The translations under genes were made by a program, and so were the position numbers. Below, one piece after another: positions 33,898-44,690 of a DNA stretch of 64,000 nt (its first letter is position 1; each line of letters begins with the position of its first letter). The stretch spans positions 62,001 to 126,000 of the forward strand of contig CAJQUW010009193.1 of assembly GCA_907163375.1 (NCBI GenBank), in the 5' to 3' direction. The notes below the pieces were generated by a model. It was not told the origin of the DNA and searched no databases. It was given only the letters and a program-made list of their open reading frames with translations. This DNA is from Prostheceraeus crozeri. Its lineage: Eukaryota; Platyhelminthes; Polycladida; Euryleptidae.

Positions 33898-36800
33898 GCG
33901 TCTGAATGAGGTTTTGGATTAAAAAAATATATCATCACCGAAACCAAATTTTTTGAGCTTAGTGACCCTCTAGGAATGGGAAATGAGCAAAAAGAAAATC
34001 TTTTAAAGTACAGATTTTTATCTACGGACTATTTTCAAAATTGCAGCCATTTTTTCGTAAAAATCGCATGTCTAATGCATTTATTAGGACTTGAGGCATG
34101 CTACGTCACATGAATTAGCATTTTCTGATCACAGAAGAGTAATTCATGCAATAGTTAAAATCATAGAAGGGTGCCATACAGTTGAACAACTGTTTATAAG
34201 TAGTATGTCGTGTCTTGTACAGTATTTCTTAACTTCGGAATATAATGTCGATTAAAAAATGTTTTATTTGCTACTTTCGTTTGAAGGTGAATTTATCCCG
34301 GTAAGACAAAGGAGAAAGTCCCAAATTTGATTGAAATAAACATGTATTCATTCAGAAAACACGAACAGGACAAGCATCATATAAATTAATTCATCAAATA
34401 TGTCTGGAATTATAAACACAAACAGATCGCAACAATCGATCAGAAAACTGGAGATGATTTTCAAAAAATTTTGAAGTTTTTCCATGTGTCTGCAAAACTG
34501 TGATGTAGAGACTCAATACATTGCTCGCTGTATTGGCCGAATCATCTTCGTGTGTACTCACAGAATTCTGGTAGATGGAATATGATAGCGTGGATCTTGA
34601 GAGTCACATTCAGAAGTAGCTGTTCATACGCCGTCTGAAACTCACTGATGTATCTCCTGAATTGTGGCTGCAGGGAAGCTCCAAAGCAAGAAGTCACAAC
34701 ATCATTGAAGCAACGAAATGCCGTCACAAATTTCAAGACACTGGAATTATTTGGACACATCGCCTCAAGTAAATCGACATTGCGCAAGAGACTCCTGCCA
34801 CTGTTTCCACTGAAGGTGCCTCCGTGCATTGCCTTAGGCACTACATTGCATTTACGTAGCCACAATTCTGCACTACTCCATTCCTTCTCAAGACCAGAAA
34901 AAAGTGTAGCTGTGGGTCCAGACAGCAGATGAAGCTCTGGAGGGGGGATGCTTTCAATAATGGGAATGGAAGAATCTGATGTGTGCACTATGGACGGATG
35001 AATGACATTAGTAAATTTCATTGCATTTCGTTTGTCTCTAGTCTACCGGACTCAAAATATTTCCAGAACTGATCACTCAGAGAAGCAATTGTCCGCGGAG
35101 CACCTATAACTCCTAGTCTGCCTTTTTCTGCAGTGCACCAGATACATGGATGCTTGCTTCCATGTAGCATGAGCCCTAAAAGCATGCTGCACAATTTCAA
35201 ATCACATGGAATGGAAAATTGGTGCCGCATAGCATTCAATCCTGCTTTGATCCACAACAATTTGACATTGTTGTAATTTTCCTGAACATCTGGTACTAAT
35301 GCTACTATCATACAACGCTTGACACCAGAGTCTTTGAACGTGCAACTTAATCCTGAAGACAGGTAACGGCGGGATTGAGAAGTCGGACCTTGCTCATCTA
35401 ATTCAAAGACTGATAGACCGATCTTGAGAAACCCCCCCTCACCTCCATCAATACCAATGCGAATGAGCAAATCATATCTACTCAAGTTCCTCTTGGTCAT
35501 AACTCGATCAATTAGTTCATCAACATCTTTGCAGAAAACTGCAGATCTGGAACATCTATCGCTCACTTCATCTTTTGCAAGGCAGAGGAAATCCAATTCC
35601 TCCACAGCAAACAGTTCATCGAACTCGTGGGTGGCTCTGGATAGTTTGGACTTTAGCCCGGGTTCTATAACAGTTCGAGACTCGGTGTCATAACGAATAT
35701 CCTTACTAAGCTTAGACATTTGCCTATCACTCAAACTCAAATCAGTTTGAATGTGAGAAAGATCGACAGCCGACAACTGAGTAGGCGATTTCAAAGTCAT
35801 TGTATTCTCGGTCTTACCACTTAATGTTGAAAGAGATGTTCCCACGTCGTCGATTATTCGTCTAGCAACTCGTTGTTTTGTCACTTTGCTGGAGGAGTTC
35901 AACAGATTGTCAATGTTGGATATCTTTTGGCGCTTTGATAGACAAGATTCTCTTGAATGAGAACATCCTCGATAAAGTTTCGAGAAGCAAAGACCACATA
36001 CCTTGAAACTCGATGCTGCTGTAATTGTTTCCTTGTTCGATGGACGACCAGGAGATTTCTTCATCCTTACGGCGTCCTGTTTATCAACTCGAGCAACACA
36101 ACAAATTCGGCAAGAACACGTAGATGGTGAACGAAGGATAATTGGCCGACGAGGATCATAAGCATCAGACAGGGGTAAGCTCACTTCATGTCCGTTCCGC
36201 ATTTTGGAAAGTAGCAAATAACATCCATTGCACAATGCCTCCGGAAAGTTAGGATTTTCTCGATCGTAGCCATCAATGACGAAGTCCTGAATACTCCTGA
36301 CATCCGTAGCAGAAAGCTTCCGAGAGCCCTTGCTATAGCAAACGGCGCAAACGCGTTTTCTATTTTCATTGTGACTTCTGTCAACAGCGTCTATCGCAGT
36401 TTCATCACCTGCCGCAGCCATCTTACTGGTGTACTAATGAATTTCGACACTTCACGTCTGATTTAAGCTTGGATGTTGCAAAAATCAATTCATAGCTCTC
36501 AGATGAGTACCCATTCAAATACATTGCAACATGAACAACATGCTGCGTCATATGTACCATAGAAATGTGCAAGCTAATATTCGAATTTATGCGAATGTCT
36601 ATTTTGTTAGAACATAGAAAGCTACTCAACCCTGAACACGAGCTTTGTTCAGTGTATTTCAGTAAAATTTGCAACTTTTTTCTTACCGGGATAAATTCAC
36701 CTTCAAACGAAAGTAGCAAATAAAACATTTTTTAATCGACATTATATTCCGAAGTTAAGAAATACTGTACAAGACACGACATACTACTTATAAACAGTTG

Positions 36801-37089
36801 TTCAACTGTATGGCACCCTTCTATGATTTTAACTATTGCATGAATTACTCTTCTGTGATCAGAAAATGCTAATTCATGTGACGTAGCATGCCTCAAGTCC
36901 TAATAAATGCATTAGACATGCGATTTTTACGAAAAAATGGCTGCAATTTTGAAAATAGTCCGTAGATAAAAATCTGTACTTTAAAAGATTTTCTTTTTGC
37001 TCATTTCCCATTCCTAGAGGGTCACTAAGCTCAAAAAATTTGGTTTCGGCGATGATATATTTTTTTAATCCAAAACCTCATTCAGACGC
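33898..37089 (-). mobile_element. DDE DNA transposon with 409-bp terminal inverted repeats, superfamily not assigned
   Basis: The left arm (33898-34306) and right arm (36681-37089) are mirror copies of 409 bp. Reading them side by side I found one mismatch, near the outer end. Both begin GCGTCTGAATGAGG. Between them is one transposase on the minus strand. No short target duplication is visible. Instead the 208-bp repeat R1 abuts both ends in direct orientation, within five bases on the left and immediately on the right. Length is 3192 bp. The near-identical arms indicate a recent insertion or frequent gene conversion. Confidence 0.85.
34345..36421 (-). pseudogene. DDE transposase with N-terminal zinc clusters, broken
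   Basis: On the minus strand an ATG at 36421 opens 467 codons. A CxxC...CxxC pair (CAVC near residue 25, CNGC near 65) and further Cys-rich segments (CSCRICC, CGLC) suggest zinc binding. Candidate catalytic Asp residues lie in RIGIDGGEGGFLKI (about 325) and IPCDLKLC (about 406), followed by HPCIWC. The frame shifts by one base near 35025, and the match continues as IHPSI...IPPPELHLLSG to 34542. A stop follows, then YSEQCIESLHHSF, the likely Glu and zinc-ligand region, and after another shift SVCVYNSRHI. I remember this D...D-CxxC...E..HH pattern from unnamed proteins of other invertebrates but cannot name the superfamily. The parts remind me of RAG1/Transib or CMC relatives without matching either. 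Confidence 0.75.
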
Positions 37090-37303
37090 AACAGTATTCC
37101 AACCGCTCTCCATCATCAGGGTCTCCATGCACAACATGACATATCGACAATCGCGGCTACTGTGAACGATATTCTAGTCATGACAAATGACGTAGCAAAG
37201 TAGATGATGAGGATCACAGACCTTCTAATTACATAGATTGCGCGAACTACCAGTACTACTACTGACTAATGAGGTAACTCACGTTGAAATAAATGACTAG
37301 TGA
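37090..37303 (+). repeat. Repeat R1, copy right of the DDE transposon
   Basis: Starts with the base after the right terminal repeat and matches 33685-33892 in the same orientation with about 3% differences. Confidence 0.75.
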
Positions 37304-37324
37304 AATACCAGGTTGGTGGCTAGC

Positions 37325-37520
37325 GCGAGTTATCTCACTAGTTAGTATTAGTACTGGTAGTTCGCGATATCTGTGTAATTAGAAGGTCTGTGATCTTCAT
37401 CATCGGCGTTGCTGCGTCAATTTTCATGACTAGAGTATCCTTCACTGTAGTCGCGATTGTCGATAGGTCATGTTATGCATAAAAGCCCTGATGATGGAAA
37501 GTGGTGCTGTCTGAAAATTT
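37325..37520 (-). repeat. Repeat R1, inverted third copy
   Basis: The complement of R1, about 80-85% identical by eye, forms a hairpin-like pair with the copy at 37090-37303. It ends in CCCTGATGATGGAAAG, which resembles the CCTGATGATGG word at the end of the other R1 copies and recalls Penelope-type 3' motifs. Confidence 0.65.
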
Positions 37521-37826
37521 AGTGTTAACCAATTCATTATTTATATAATATAGCTTCATCGTCGAAAAGCTTAGAACTGTAAAGCATTTTTGATGCATGG
37601 AGAAAATAAATCAATTTCTCTACATGCAGTTAAAGACTGTCGCAGAGCGAACATGCAGTTTGGAAATTATTTTGCGCCTGGACAAGCGCTACCATGGTAA
37701 CGTGCAGAATGACGGCTGCGTGTACGTGGCTGACAGTTGGATGGGACCGGTACCTTGTCACTTTCTCATTTGTCTTTAAATATAAAATCACTTCAAATGA
37801 TAAAATGATTTGTAGTACTGTCTTGC

Positions 37827-37890
37827 GCACAGAATTAGACAGGTCATCTCTTCTTCTGTTTGACTAGAAAGGAAGAATTGAAACATGTTA
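37827..37890 (+). repeat. Copy of the repeat flanking the piggyBac element
   Basis: Contains TTCTTCTGTTTGACTAG and AAGGAAGAATTG, matching 5075-5120 and the complement of 7680-7740. The match weakens after about 70 bp, and then unrelated DNA follows. Confidence 0.6.
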
Positions 37891-38363
37891 GTGCGAGAAC
37901 TATTGACATTTTCTTCATAATTTCCGCACGAGCACACGTTTCGTTTGTTGACTTTGTGAGTCACATAGTAGATGGTAAATGTGAAATACACAACTTGTAT
38001 TTCAACATCTATGTGACTGCTTTCTTCTATTGTATTCCGTCAAGACAGATCCGTATCACCTGCGTGTGTGATGCATTTCGGTCATCCTTGGTTATTGCTT
38101 TAGTTTCTAGCAGGCCATATCAGCGCGTCAGATCAGCGCTAATTGTGATCTGTAATGAATCGGTTCAATATCCATTCAACAGGAGTTCCATTTTTCAGTA
38201 TTTATTTTAACCGACAGACGTATCCATAGAAATCCGACTTTACGCTTTGCATAAGTTAGTGGGACTGCAATTGACAATTATGTTGATGACAATTTCAGCT
38301 GCTCGTTCAGACACAGATCTATGTAAATATTTCTAGATCAAGAATCAAAACGTGTTGCACCTA

Positions 38364-39580
38364 CAATAAATTCTGCGAATATCATTTTTGTGATCAGAAG
38401 AGAATGCTTGTTCATCTGTGACAATAACATCGGTTGTCATGACGTTTTCATTATCTTTAGCAGCAAATCGGTCAAGCTACTGGTAATGTGGAATGTCGCA
38501 TTTCTGCCTGATGATGGAAAATTCTGCCCTCAAAGTGCAATCATAGCCATAAAAATGGCAAATTTCATTTTGTGTTTTCAAATATATACTGGATCATCAC
38601 ATTCAATGTATGAAACTCGGAAGTACATGGATCTACATAAACAAATGGGATTTTGCGATGTTTGAGGCTCTGTAACTTGCAAGACGACTGGAGCGAGGGA
38701 CAACTTAAAAGAATTGTCGTAAAATGCAATCTACATGCGAAAAATAATAAGAAACTCGTGGCCGAATTTAGGAAGAAGACTTCGGTAGCTCCCTGACTAT
38801 GTAGCGTTAATGAAACGGCACAATCTACTGACATAATACCATAGCAATTAAACAATTAGCACGCCAAATTGTGCGAAGTTTCGGTGACTGCTATCAGCCG
38901 GATCACACAGCAAAGATACACAGTCGATGTCAAGGTACAGAGAAGTTTGTGAACTTTTTTTCGTGCGCCTGCTAACTTTTGTATCGGAAGGAACAACATT
39001 ATCGAGAAAACTTGTGCACAATGATCTGAATTCTTCGAATCTGAAGAACTCGTGGCGATCGGATCATTTTGAAGGAATTTACAGCAATCCGCAAGCGACG
39101 CACGACTGCCTTTGCTTCACTTATTTTTTAATTCAAAGGACAATAGTTAATCCGTGAGGTGCTGAAGTTTTCTTCTTATATTCGCGCACAAGATTGTTAT
39201 TTTTAACTTGTAGATTGTCACCCAACATGAGTAAAGCAACAATTCCTAAGTTACACCTCCAGTTGTCTTGCAAGCTATGGAGGATCAAACATCGCAAAAT
39301 TCCATTTGTTTATGTAGATCCAAGTAACTCCGAGTGTGGTGCATTCAAAATGGCAATGATCCAACATTCATTAAATCATTCAAAATGAGATTTGTCACTT
39401 TTATAATTTTGATTGCACCCTTATCGCAGACATCTTCCAGGGAAGACATCTCGTAACCGTTGGCTTACCTGACTTGCTCTTAAAGATGGCGAAAACGTCA
39501 TGTCAACCGATGCCATTGTTGCAGATAAACAAACAGACTGTCCTAAACAGAAAATGATATTCACAGAATTTATTATAGCA
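38364..39580. mobile_element. Foldback-type element with about 330-bp inverted arms
   Basis: The left arm 38364-38710 (AATAAATTCTGCGAATATCA, then ATCGGTTGTCATGACG, CATTTTGTG and AAACATCGCAAAA in complement) is mirrored at 39235-39580. Identity is roughly 75-80% by eye with indels. The body (38.72-39.2 kb) includes a stretch (38890-39110) shared in inverted orientation with 5280-5475 beside the piggyBac element. There is no transposase. A one-arm copy is at 20185-20345. The superfamily is unknown. Confidence 0.6.
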
Positions 39581-40919
39581 GTTCCTGAAAAGGTTCCTGA
39601 AACGTTGATTTATTGACTATTTTCTATTTCCGGCTTTCGGGTCTACTTCATCACATTTAAATGAAATAAAATGTCATGAACAGATATCAACTGCTGAAAT
39701 GTTGAGTACCAGGCATGTTATTATGCAAAGCAAGCACACTGATTGCCGAGTCCAGAAACAAAAACATCTTCCGCATCGGGCGATTGAACAACAGGTTCAA
39801 TCACTACAACTGACCTGAACATCAAATGCAAAGGGCTGCGCAAAACTTGAAGCAAGAAGTGAAACAGCCTCTTCTATTGTTGCTGGAAGGCGAATCAGTC
39901 AAAGCAATTGAACATCACCAATAATATGATAAAGAAACTATGATTCTTATATTATGAATAATTATTGAAAAATGAAGAGAATTGATTACTGAGAAATGAA
40001 GTTATGATTGCTTGAAGCAATCTTCATTGCTATTAAATTCTTGAATCTATCCTTAATTACCATTCCCAGATAGTTTAGTATTCTTCAAATCAGTGCTTAT
40101 CAGATAACGTCATCATCAGTATACTCGCATAATCTTACAAACGTGAGTGATGAATATTTGCGCAGATGATTTCATTTTGTTTTGAATTTGAATTGTGCGT
40201 ATATTTATATTTTGTGAGATTATACATTCAGTATGTGGAAATTGTCAACTCTTCTCTAATAATAGGGTAGTGGCGGTCCTACATTCGATTTTTGTACTGG
40301 TATTGCCGACAGATGCCAAGACGCTTTACTGGCCTGAAAATTTCGCCGCCATCAGACCGATTTAAAACAAACAATTTTGGCAATTCCATCAAAACGTGTT
40401 TTTAATAGACAAGAAATTCCTCATAAATAAGCTTTGCTTATAAAGGACTTATTGCACTACTCAGACTTGACGTTATTTGAAGTAGTCGGAACCGTCTCTA
40501 CAAGCGCATGGACAGTACAAAAAAGCGACCAGAAATAGTGCTAGCCTCTCTGCATTGATGGATTGCATGGGTTTGTTTATCGCAAGTACATGCACCTAGC
40601 TAAAGTATCTGATGTATACACGTACACTGCTTCCAGCAATATGCAGCAAGTACTGGACCGCACGGCATCCCACCCCTATTTCCCCGGTGATTTTGTACTC
40701 CGAATGGCTCCTTTAGTCATATGTGGTGAGACACAATTGGTGCATTTATTCCAAATCATTTTCCACCTGCTCGGTGATCTCGCTGCTGTAATATGCATTA
40801 CAGGATTTAAATACCATTTAGTCTAAAAAATCAGTAGCCTGTCATTTGCACACGACTTAGAAAGAGAAAGACGATGTCCTTTGTTGTTTGGTAATCTTAT
40901 CATTTTTTTAAGATAATGT
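39581..40919. other. AT-rich spacer
   Basis: No coding domain, RNA gene or element end was recognised. Confidence 0.4.
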
Positions 40920-40930
40920 TGTCATAACCC

Positions 40931-41156
40931 ATGTCAACTGTATCATCGTGGTCGTTTGTGAACAAACTATTTTTGAACTCAAGGAAGTGTAAACAGATGG
41001 TTTTTCGTCGCAAAAAGGATGTTCCCACATTTGCTTACACAGATGTTGAGCTTGCTAACACAATTTCTATTCTTGGTGTAACATTTACAGATGACTTAAA
41101 GTGGAACAAGCATTTTGATAACATTTTACTGCCTGCAACTCGTCGTTTGTGATGCG
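40931..41156 (+). pseudogene. CR1-like reverse transcriptase C-terminal part, first piece
   Basis: The frame reads KLFLNSRKCKQMVFRRKKDV, then SILGVTFTDDLKWNKHF and LLPATRRL. These are the segments following the YADD active site in CR1/L2-like reverse transcriptases (N..KCK.M.F and LGVTF..DLKW..H). The active site itself is missing because the element is 5'-truncated. The frame runs into the target duplication of the hAT. Confidence 0.8.
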
Positions 41157-42222
41157 CAGAGATTGCACCGAGTCAAGATCCGGATCCGGTATGAGATCCG
41201 CCCGGATCCCGGATACAGCGAAGAGCGTTTATGATAGGATGTTGATGGTCATTAATGCTGTGGAAGATCCTATTTAGCAATAGAAGTTATAAAAGTTATT
41301 GAGCCTTAAACTCACTTTTCTCGTTACTCATTTAGAGTTGGGAGTGGCAGCCAAGAATGCGAAAATAAATCTTAATAGAAATGTTTTATCCGGGAATGTC
41401 TGTAGGTCGGTATTGAATGACGATCTATTAATGTACAAAAAAGATGAAGCTTCTTCATGCTTCGTTCATTCTAATTGCCGTGTTACCGTTGTAGACTTGT
41501 AACCACTACAACCGCTTTACTATTCCACACCAATGAATGAATGGACATCCATGAACTCCAAAGTTAATAATATAAAGAAATATCCATTGTGCTTCTCCAG
41601 ACATGTGGTATTGATCCGACTACCTTATACTTACAATGAGCAATAGCTGTAATTGTTAATAAGTCTAATAGTTGGATATGTGGATATTAGCTAAATAAAC
41701 ACAAATAAAAGGAGGTTTGCTGTCTGTTCTTTACTTTAATTAAATACACTTCTTTATCGTTTATTGAAATTGCTTTTTTGATTGACAATCATGACATATA
41801 GGTCTAAACTTGATTAATTCAGAAATTCAGTTTCAGCTATCATGCGCTAAGACAGAGCACACATTTCTGTAAGTTCAGTCTGAATTGTAATACCGATTTT
41901 TTAGATACTTATAATAATCTATTGATATTTAGTAATATATTTATAAAATAGCATATATTTAGTAATGATAATTTGTAAATAAGATTATAGCAACTGATAA
42001 CCAGAATGACAACTGAAGTTGGCTATAGCAAAATCCTAGGATTTCAAGATCACTTAATTAGTATGCTTTTATGTATCATGAAGCGCATAAGTTAAACTTA
42101 ATCTCAGAAGATAACGAATAACATGCAATTTAATCACTTTTGATAATAGGATCCGGGATCCGCTCAGGTACCCGGGTCTAGGATCCGGGTGCTTACAAAA
42201 ACCTGGGCATTTCCAATCTCTA
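41157..42222. mobile_element. Small non-autonomous hAT with GGATCC-rich ends
   Basis: The ends read CAGAGATTG and, reversed, TAGAGATTG. GTGATGCG (41149-41156) and GTGATACG (42223-42230) flank them, a 7/8 match for an 8-bp target duplication. Within 55-75 bp of each end are GGATCC/GGATCCGG words (41189-41213 on the left, 42149-42188 on the right). A frame at 41299-41502 has no known domain. The insertion splits the LINE reverse transcriptase, giving a clear order: LINE first, hAT later. Confidence 0.85.
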
Positions 42223-42624
42223 GTGATACGCACTATAAAGTCATGTGTTTCCAAAGGAAAGTTGTTAGAAGCATTCTACAGTTGTATCGTTTCACTTTTC
42301 ATGTATGGAACTCCTTCGCTTTGTGATCTGTCAACTGAAAAATGCCACAGAATCAATACATTTCGAAAATGCGCTCATTGTGCTATTTGCAGCCAAGAAT
42401 GTAAATACACAATCATCCCTGAGTTCGATAAAATGTATAAAAGTTTGTCGTGTAAATGTCTTACTAAGTGTACTCGTAGATCTCCAGCTCATCCTTTATA
42501 TGAACATGTACCTCCACAAAAGCCTTGTACTGGACATTTTTGTTTAACGCATTTTTCAGCGTCTAGACGTCAGAATTCATTTTTTGTCTGGTGTTGTATG
42601 ATTGATAACGCTGCTGAAATCTGA
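42223..42624 (+). pseudogene. CR1-like reverse transcriptase C-terminal part, second piece
   Basis: The frame opens directly at the hAT target duplication with VIRTIKSCV, which fits behind the RRL at 41150. It continues with FYSCIVSLFMYGTPSL, CAHCAICSQECKY and AHPLYEHVPP to a stop at 42622-42624. This is the usual extreme C-terminus of CR1/L2-like ORF2, including a Cys-rich part. One base seems lost at the join. Confidence 0.8.
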
Positions 42625-42790
42625 CTTCACCATTATTGTTATTTATATTTGTCAGCCTTCATGTTACTGAAAGTGATCATTTGATATGTAGGTTCTTGCT
42701 GATTTGCTATTTCTCTGTGTTTGTATATTTGATTTCTATTTACTTTTAATATGCGCATTATCTACTTGCTTGCTTTCTTTTTGCCGGTTG

Positions 42791-43690
42791 CATTTGACAT
42801 CTATTCGCTAACTGCATTCATCATGCATAGGTGATAAACTTGACGTATGTAATTACACTGATTTTACCCGAAGAGTCGGGAGATAAGCTAGAGAATGCAG
42901 AGACAGGATGTCACAAAAGTCTCGATCATGAGCACTTTTTACGAACATGTAAATTTCACAAAAAGATGTGAAATGTCATGTAAATAGTACAGTGTAGCTT
43001 CTAATTTCTTGGCTTTGTGATCAAGCATTCTGTCCCATTTGCCACAATTCAAAAAAATGCAATTTTCTAGGTGTGTAATTGAACTAATTAAGTTTTAGAA
43101 TCACTCATCGGATTCATTTTCTAATAAAATTGATTTTGATGAAGTAAAATTGATTGTCCTCTCCGTTTTGTGACAGCTCAATTCATCAAAGTTTGGGAAA
43201 ATCTCTTCAAAACAGGATTGCTCCTTATTGCCAGGAAAGTAAATGAAAATCACAATTAACACTTCTTCGGTGAACAGACAATCTGAGAGGAAATTATAGG
43301 AAATCCATTTTTCTAAAATCTCATCCAGATTTGAGTGGATACAATTAGAGTAATGATGATCTCTGCAACCAAATCGAAACTGATTTCATTATTTAAAGTC
43401 ATGATGAGGGGCTGAGTTTTTCATTCACCATTTCAATTTAGAGAGCCGATGATGAGGCGCTTCTTGAGGATTAATAACATTTAGAAATGAATATGAGAAA
43501 GATAAGTACCCGCTTTCGGGATTAAACGATTCAGGCATTGTAGCGGATGAATCTTTCTATAACGTTTGTGTAGGCGAAAGTATGTAAGGTTATATGCAAA
43601 TCAACATTTTCTAATACATAGACGATGCCTGGACTGTTAAGGAGCATCAGATTTTTAGTTGGAGCAAGCTATGTTGAGATTCTCTGAAAA
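42791..43690. other. AT-rich spacer
   Basis: Nothing recognised. Confidence 0.4.
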
Positions 43691-43699
43691 TATTTTCTA

Positions 43700-44340
43700 T
43701 ACATGATCAGTTCCACAGCCTCCTGCTAGGTCATTCACACATGCGGTAGTCAGTCACATATGACAGCACTCTTATACCTGACTTGCTGAACAACCTGGTT
43801 GAGAAAATGACTTTCTCCGACCAAAAGGTCATAAACCAACTTGACACCAAGAGTTTAATGATGGTTGAAGATACGGAGACCAAGAAAGAAAGGACCTGAC
43901 ATTGATCCCTGTGGGACACCGCTTGTCACCTTACTCAAAACACTCCTACGACCATGCAAACGATCTAGATCTTAGATCTCACTGATATACTGACTACTTC
44001 ATCCAAATAAAAAAACCAGATACAAATTTCATCTGAAAGATCGTTTGAACCAGATCGTATGCTTTACAAAAGTTAAAACTAATGAATAAATAGCTATGTA
44101 ACGATATTAGGATCTTTAGCGAAGCGAGTCATTGAGAGCTGCATTGATATCATGCGCTATTGAATATTTTTTATACGATTGAGCCACGTTAATCACGAAT
44201 TGACTACATTGAGAATGACTTTCTCAGCAACCATACCTGGACGAAAATAAGTTTTCAGAGTGCTGACCTTGGAAAATGAACAGTGCTTGTAAATTTCCAC
44301 AATTTTGGGAACCTTCGCAAGCGCGTATCCCTAGTAATAG
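43700..44340 (-). pseudogene. Decayed LINE reverse transcriptase fragment, antisense
   Basis: On the minus strand the reading gives NFCKAYDLVQT (equivalent to DFSKAFDLV) near 44.07 kb and VTSGVPQGSMSGPFF near 43.9 kb, the two conserved blocks of Jockey/CR1-type reverse transcriptases in the correct order and distance. Several stops and frame changes separate them, so it is old. The YADD block was not recognised. Orientation is opposite to the other LINEs of the window. Confidence 0.65.
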
Positions 44341-44619
44341 GAGATGAATATGTTCAACAAGCTGTAGTACTTTTTGTAAACTCTTGTTGAGACGTCATCA
44401 CTATCGGTGGTCTAAAGAGCGAAGTCGGGCAATCATCAAGATGATAGCTCCCTATCATTGACAGATCTCTTTCTCAGGGTGATGTAGTGAAGTAATATTG
44501 AACTCAACCGCCTTTTTTTGAATTTGGACCTGCATTGCATTGCTCAGTCCCAAACATTGGAAATTGAATATGGTAGACTTCATTAGCTTTGGACACGATT
44601 GGACACCGTGATTGTGCGT

Positions 44620-44690
44620 GTGATTGATTGATTGATTTGGTAGCGTAGAGCATTCATAGATACAGAACAGAACAGAACAGAACAGAAAAA
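44620..44690 (+). repeat. Microsatellites (GATT)n and (ACAGA)5
   Basis: Four GATT units at about 44622-44637 and five ACAGA units at 44662-44686, followed by an A run. Confidence 0.85.

Larger units (their letters stand above)
40920..42790 (+). mobile_element. 5'-truncated CR1-type LINE split by a small hAT
   Basis: Two pieces of the end of a CR1-like ORF2 are interrupted by the hAT at 41157-42222. The 3' UTR ends GATTTCTATTTACTTTTAAT followed by a CTACTTGCTTGCTT tail, clearly akin to the 3' end of the LINE at 31.2-31.3 kb. The left end starts within the reverse transcriptase, as expected for 5' truncation. Confidence 0.75.

Noticed and set aside
36423-36728. 101-codon minus-strand frame upstream of the DDE transposase
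   Set aside because: It begins inside the terminal repeat and has no domain; it is more likely 5' leader.
44660-44690. Functional meaning of the ACAGA repeat
   Set aside because: A five-unit microsatellite, common in such DNA.
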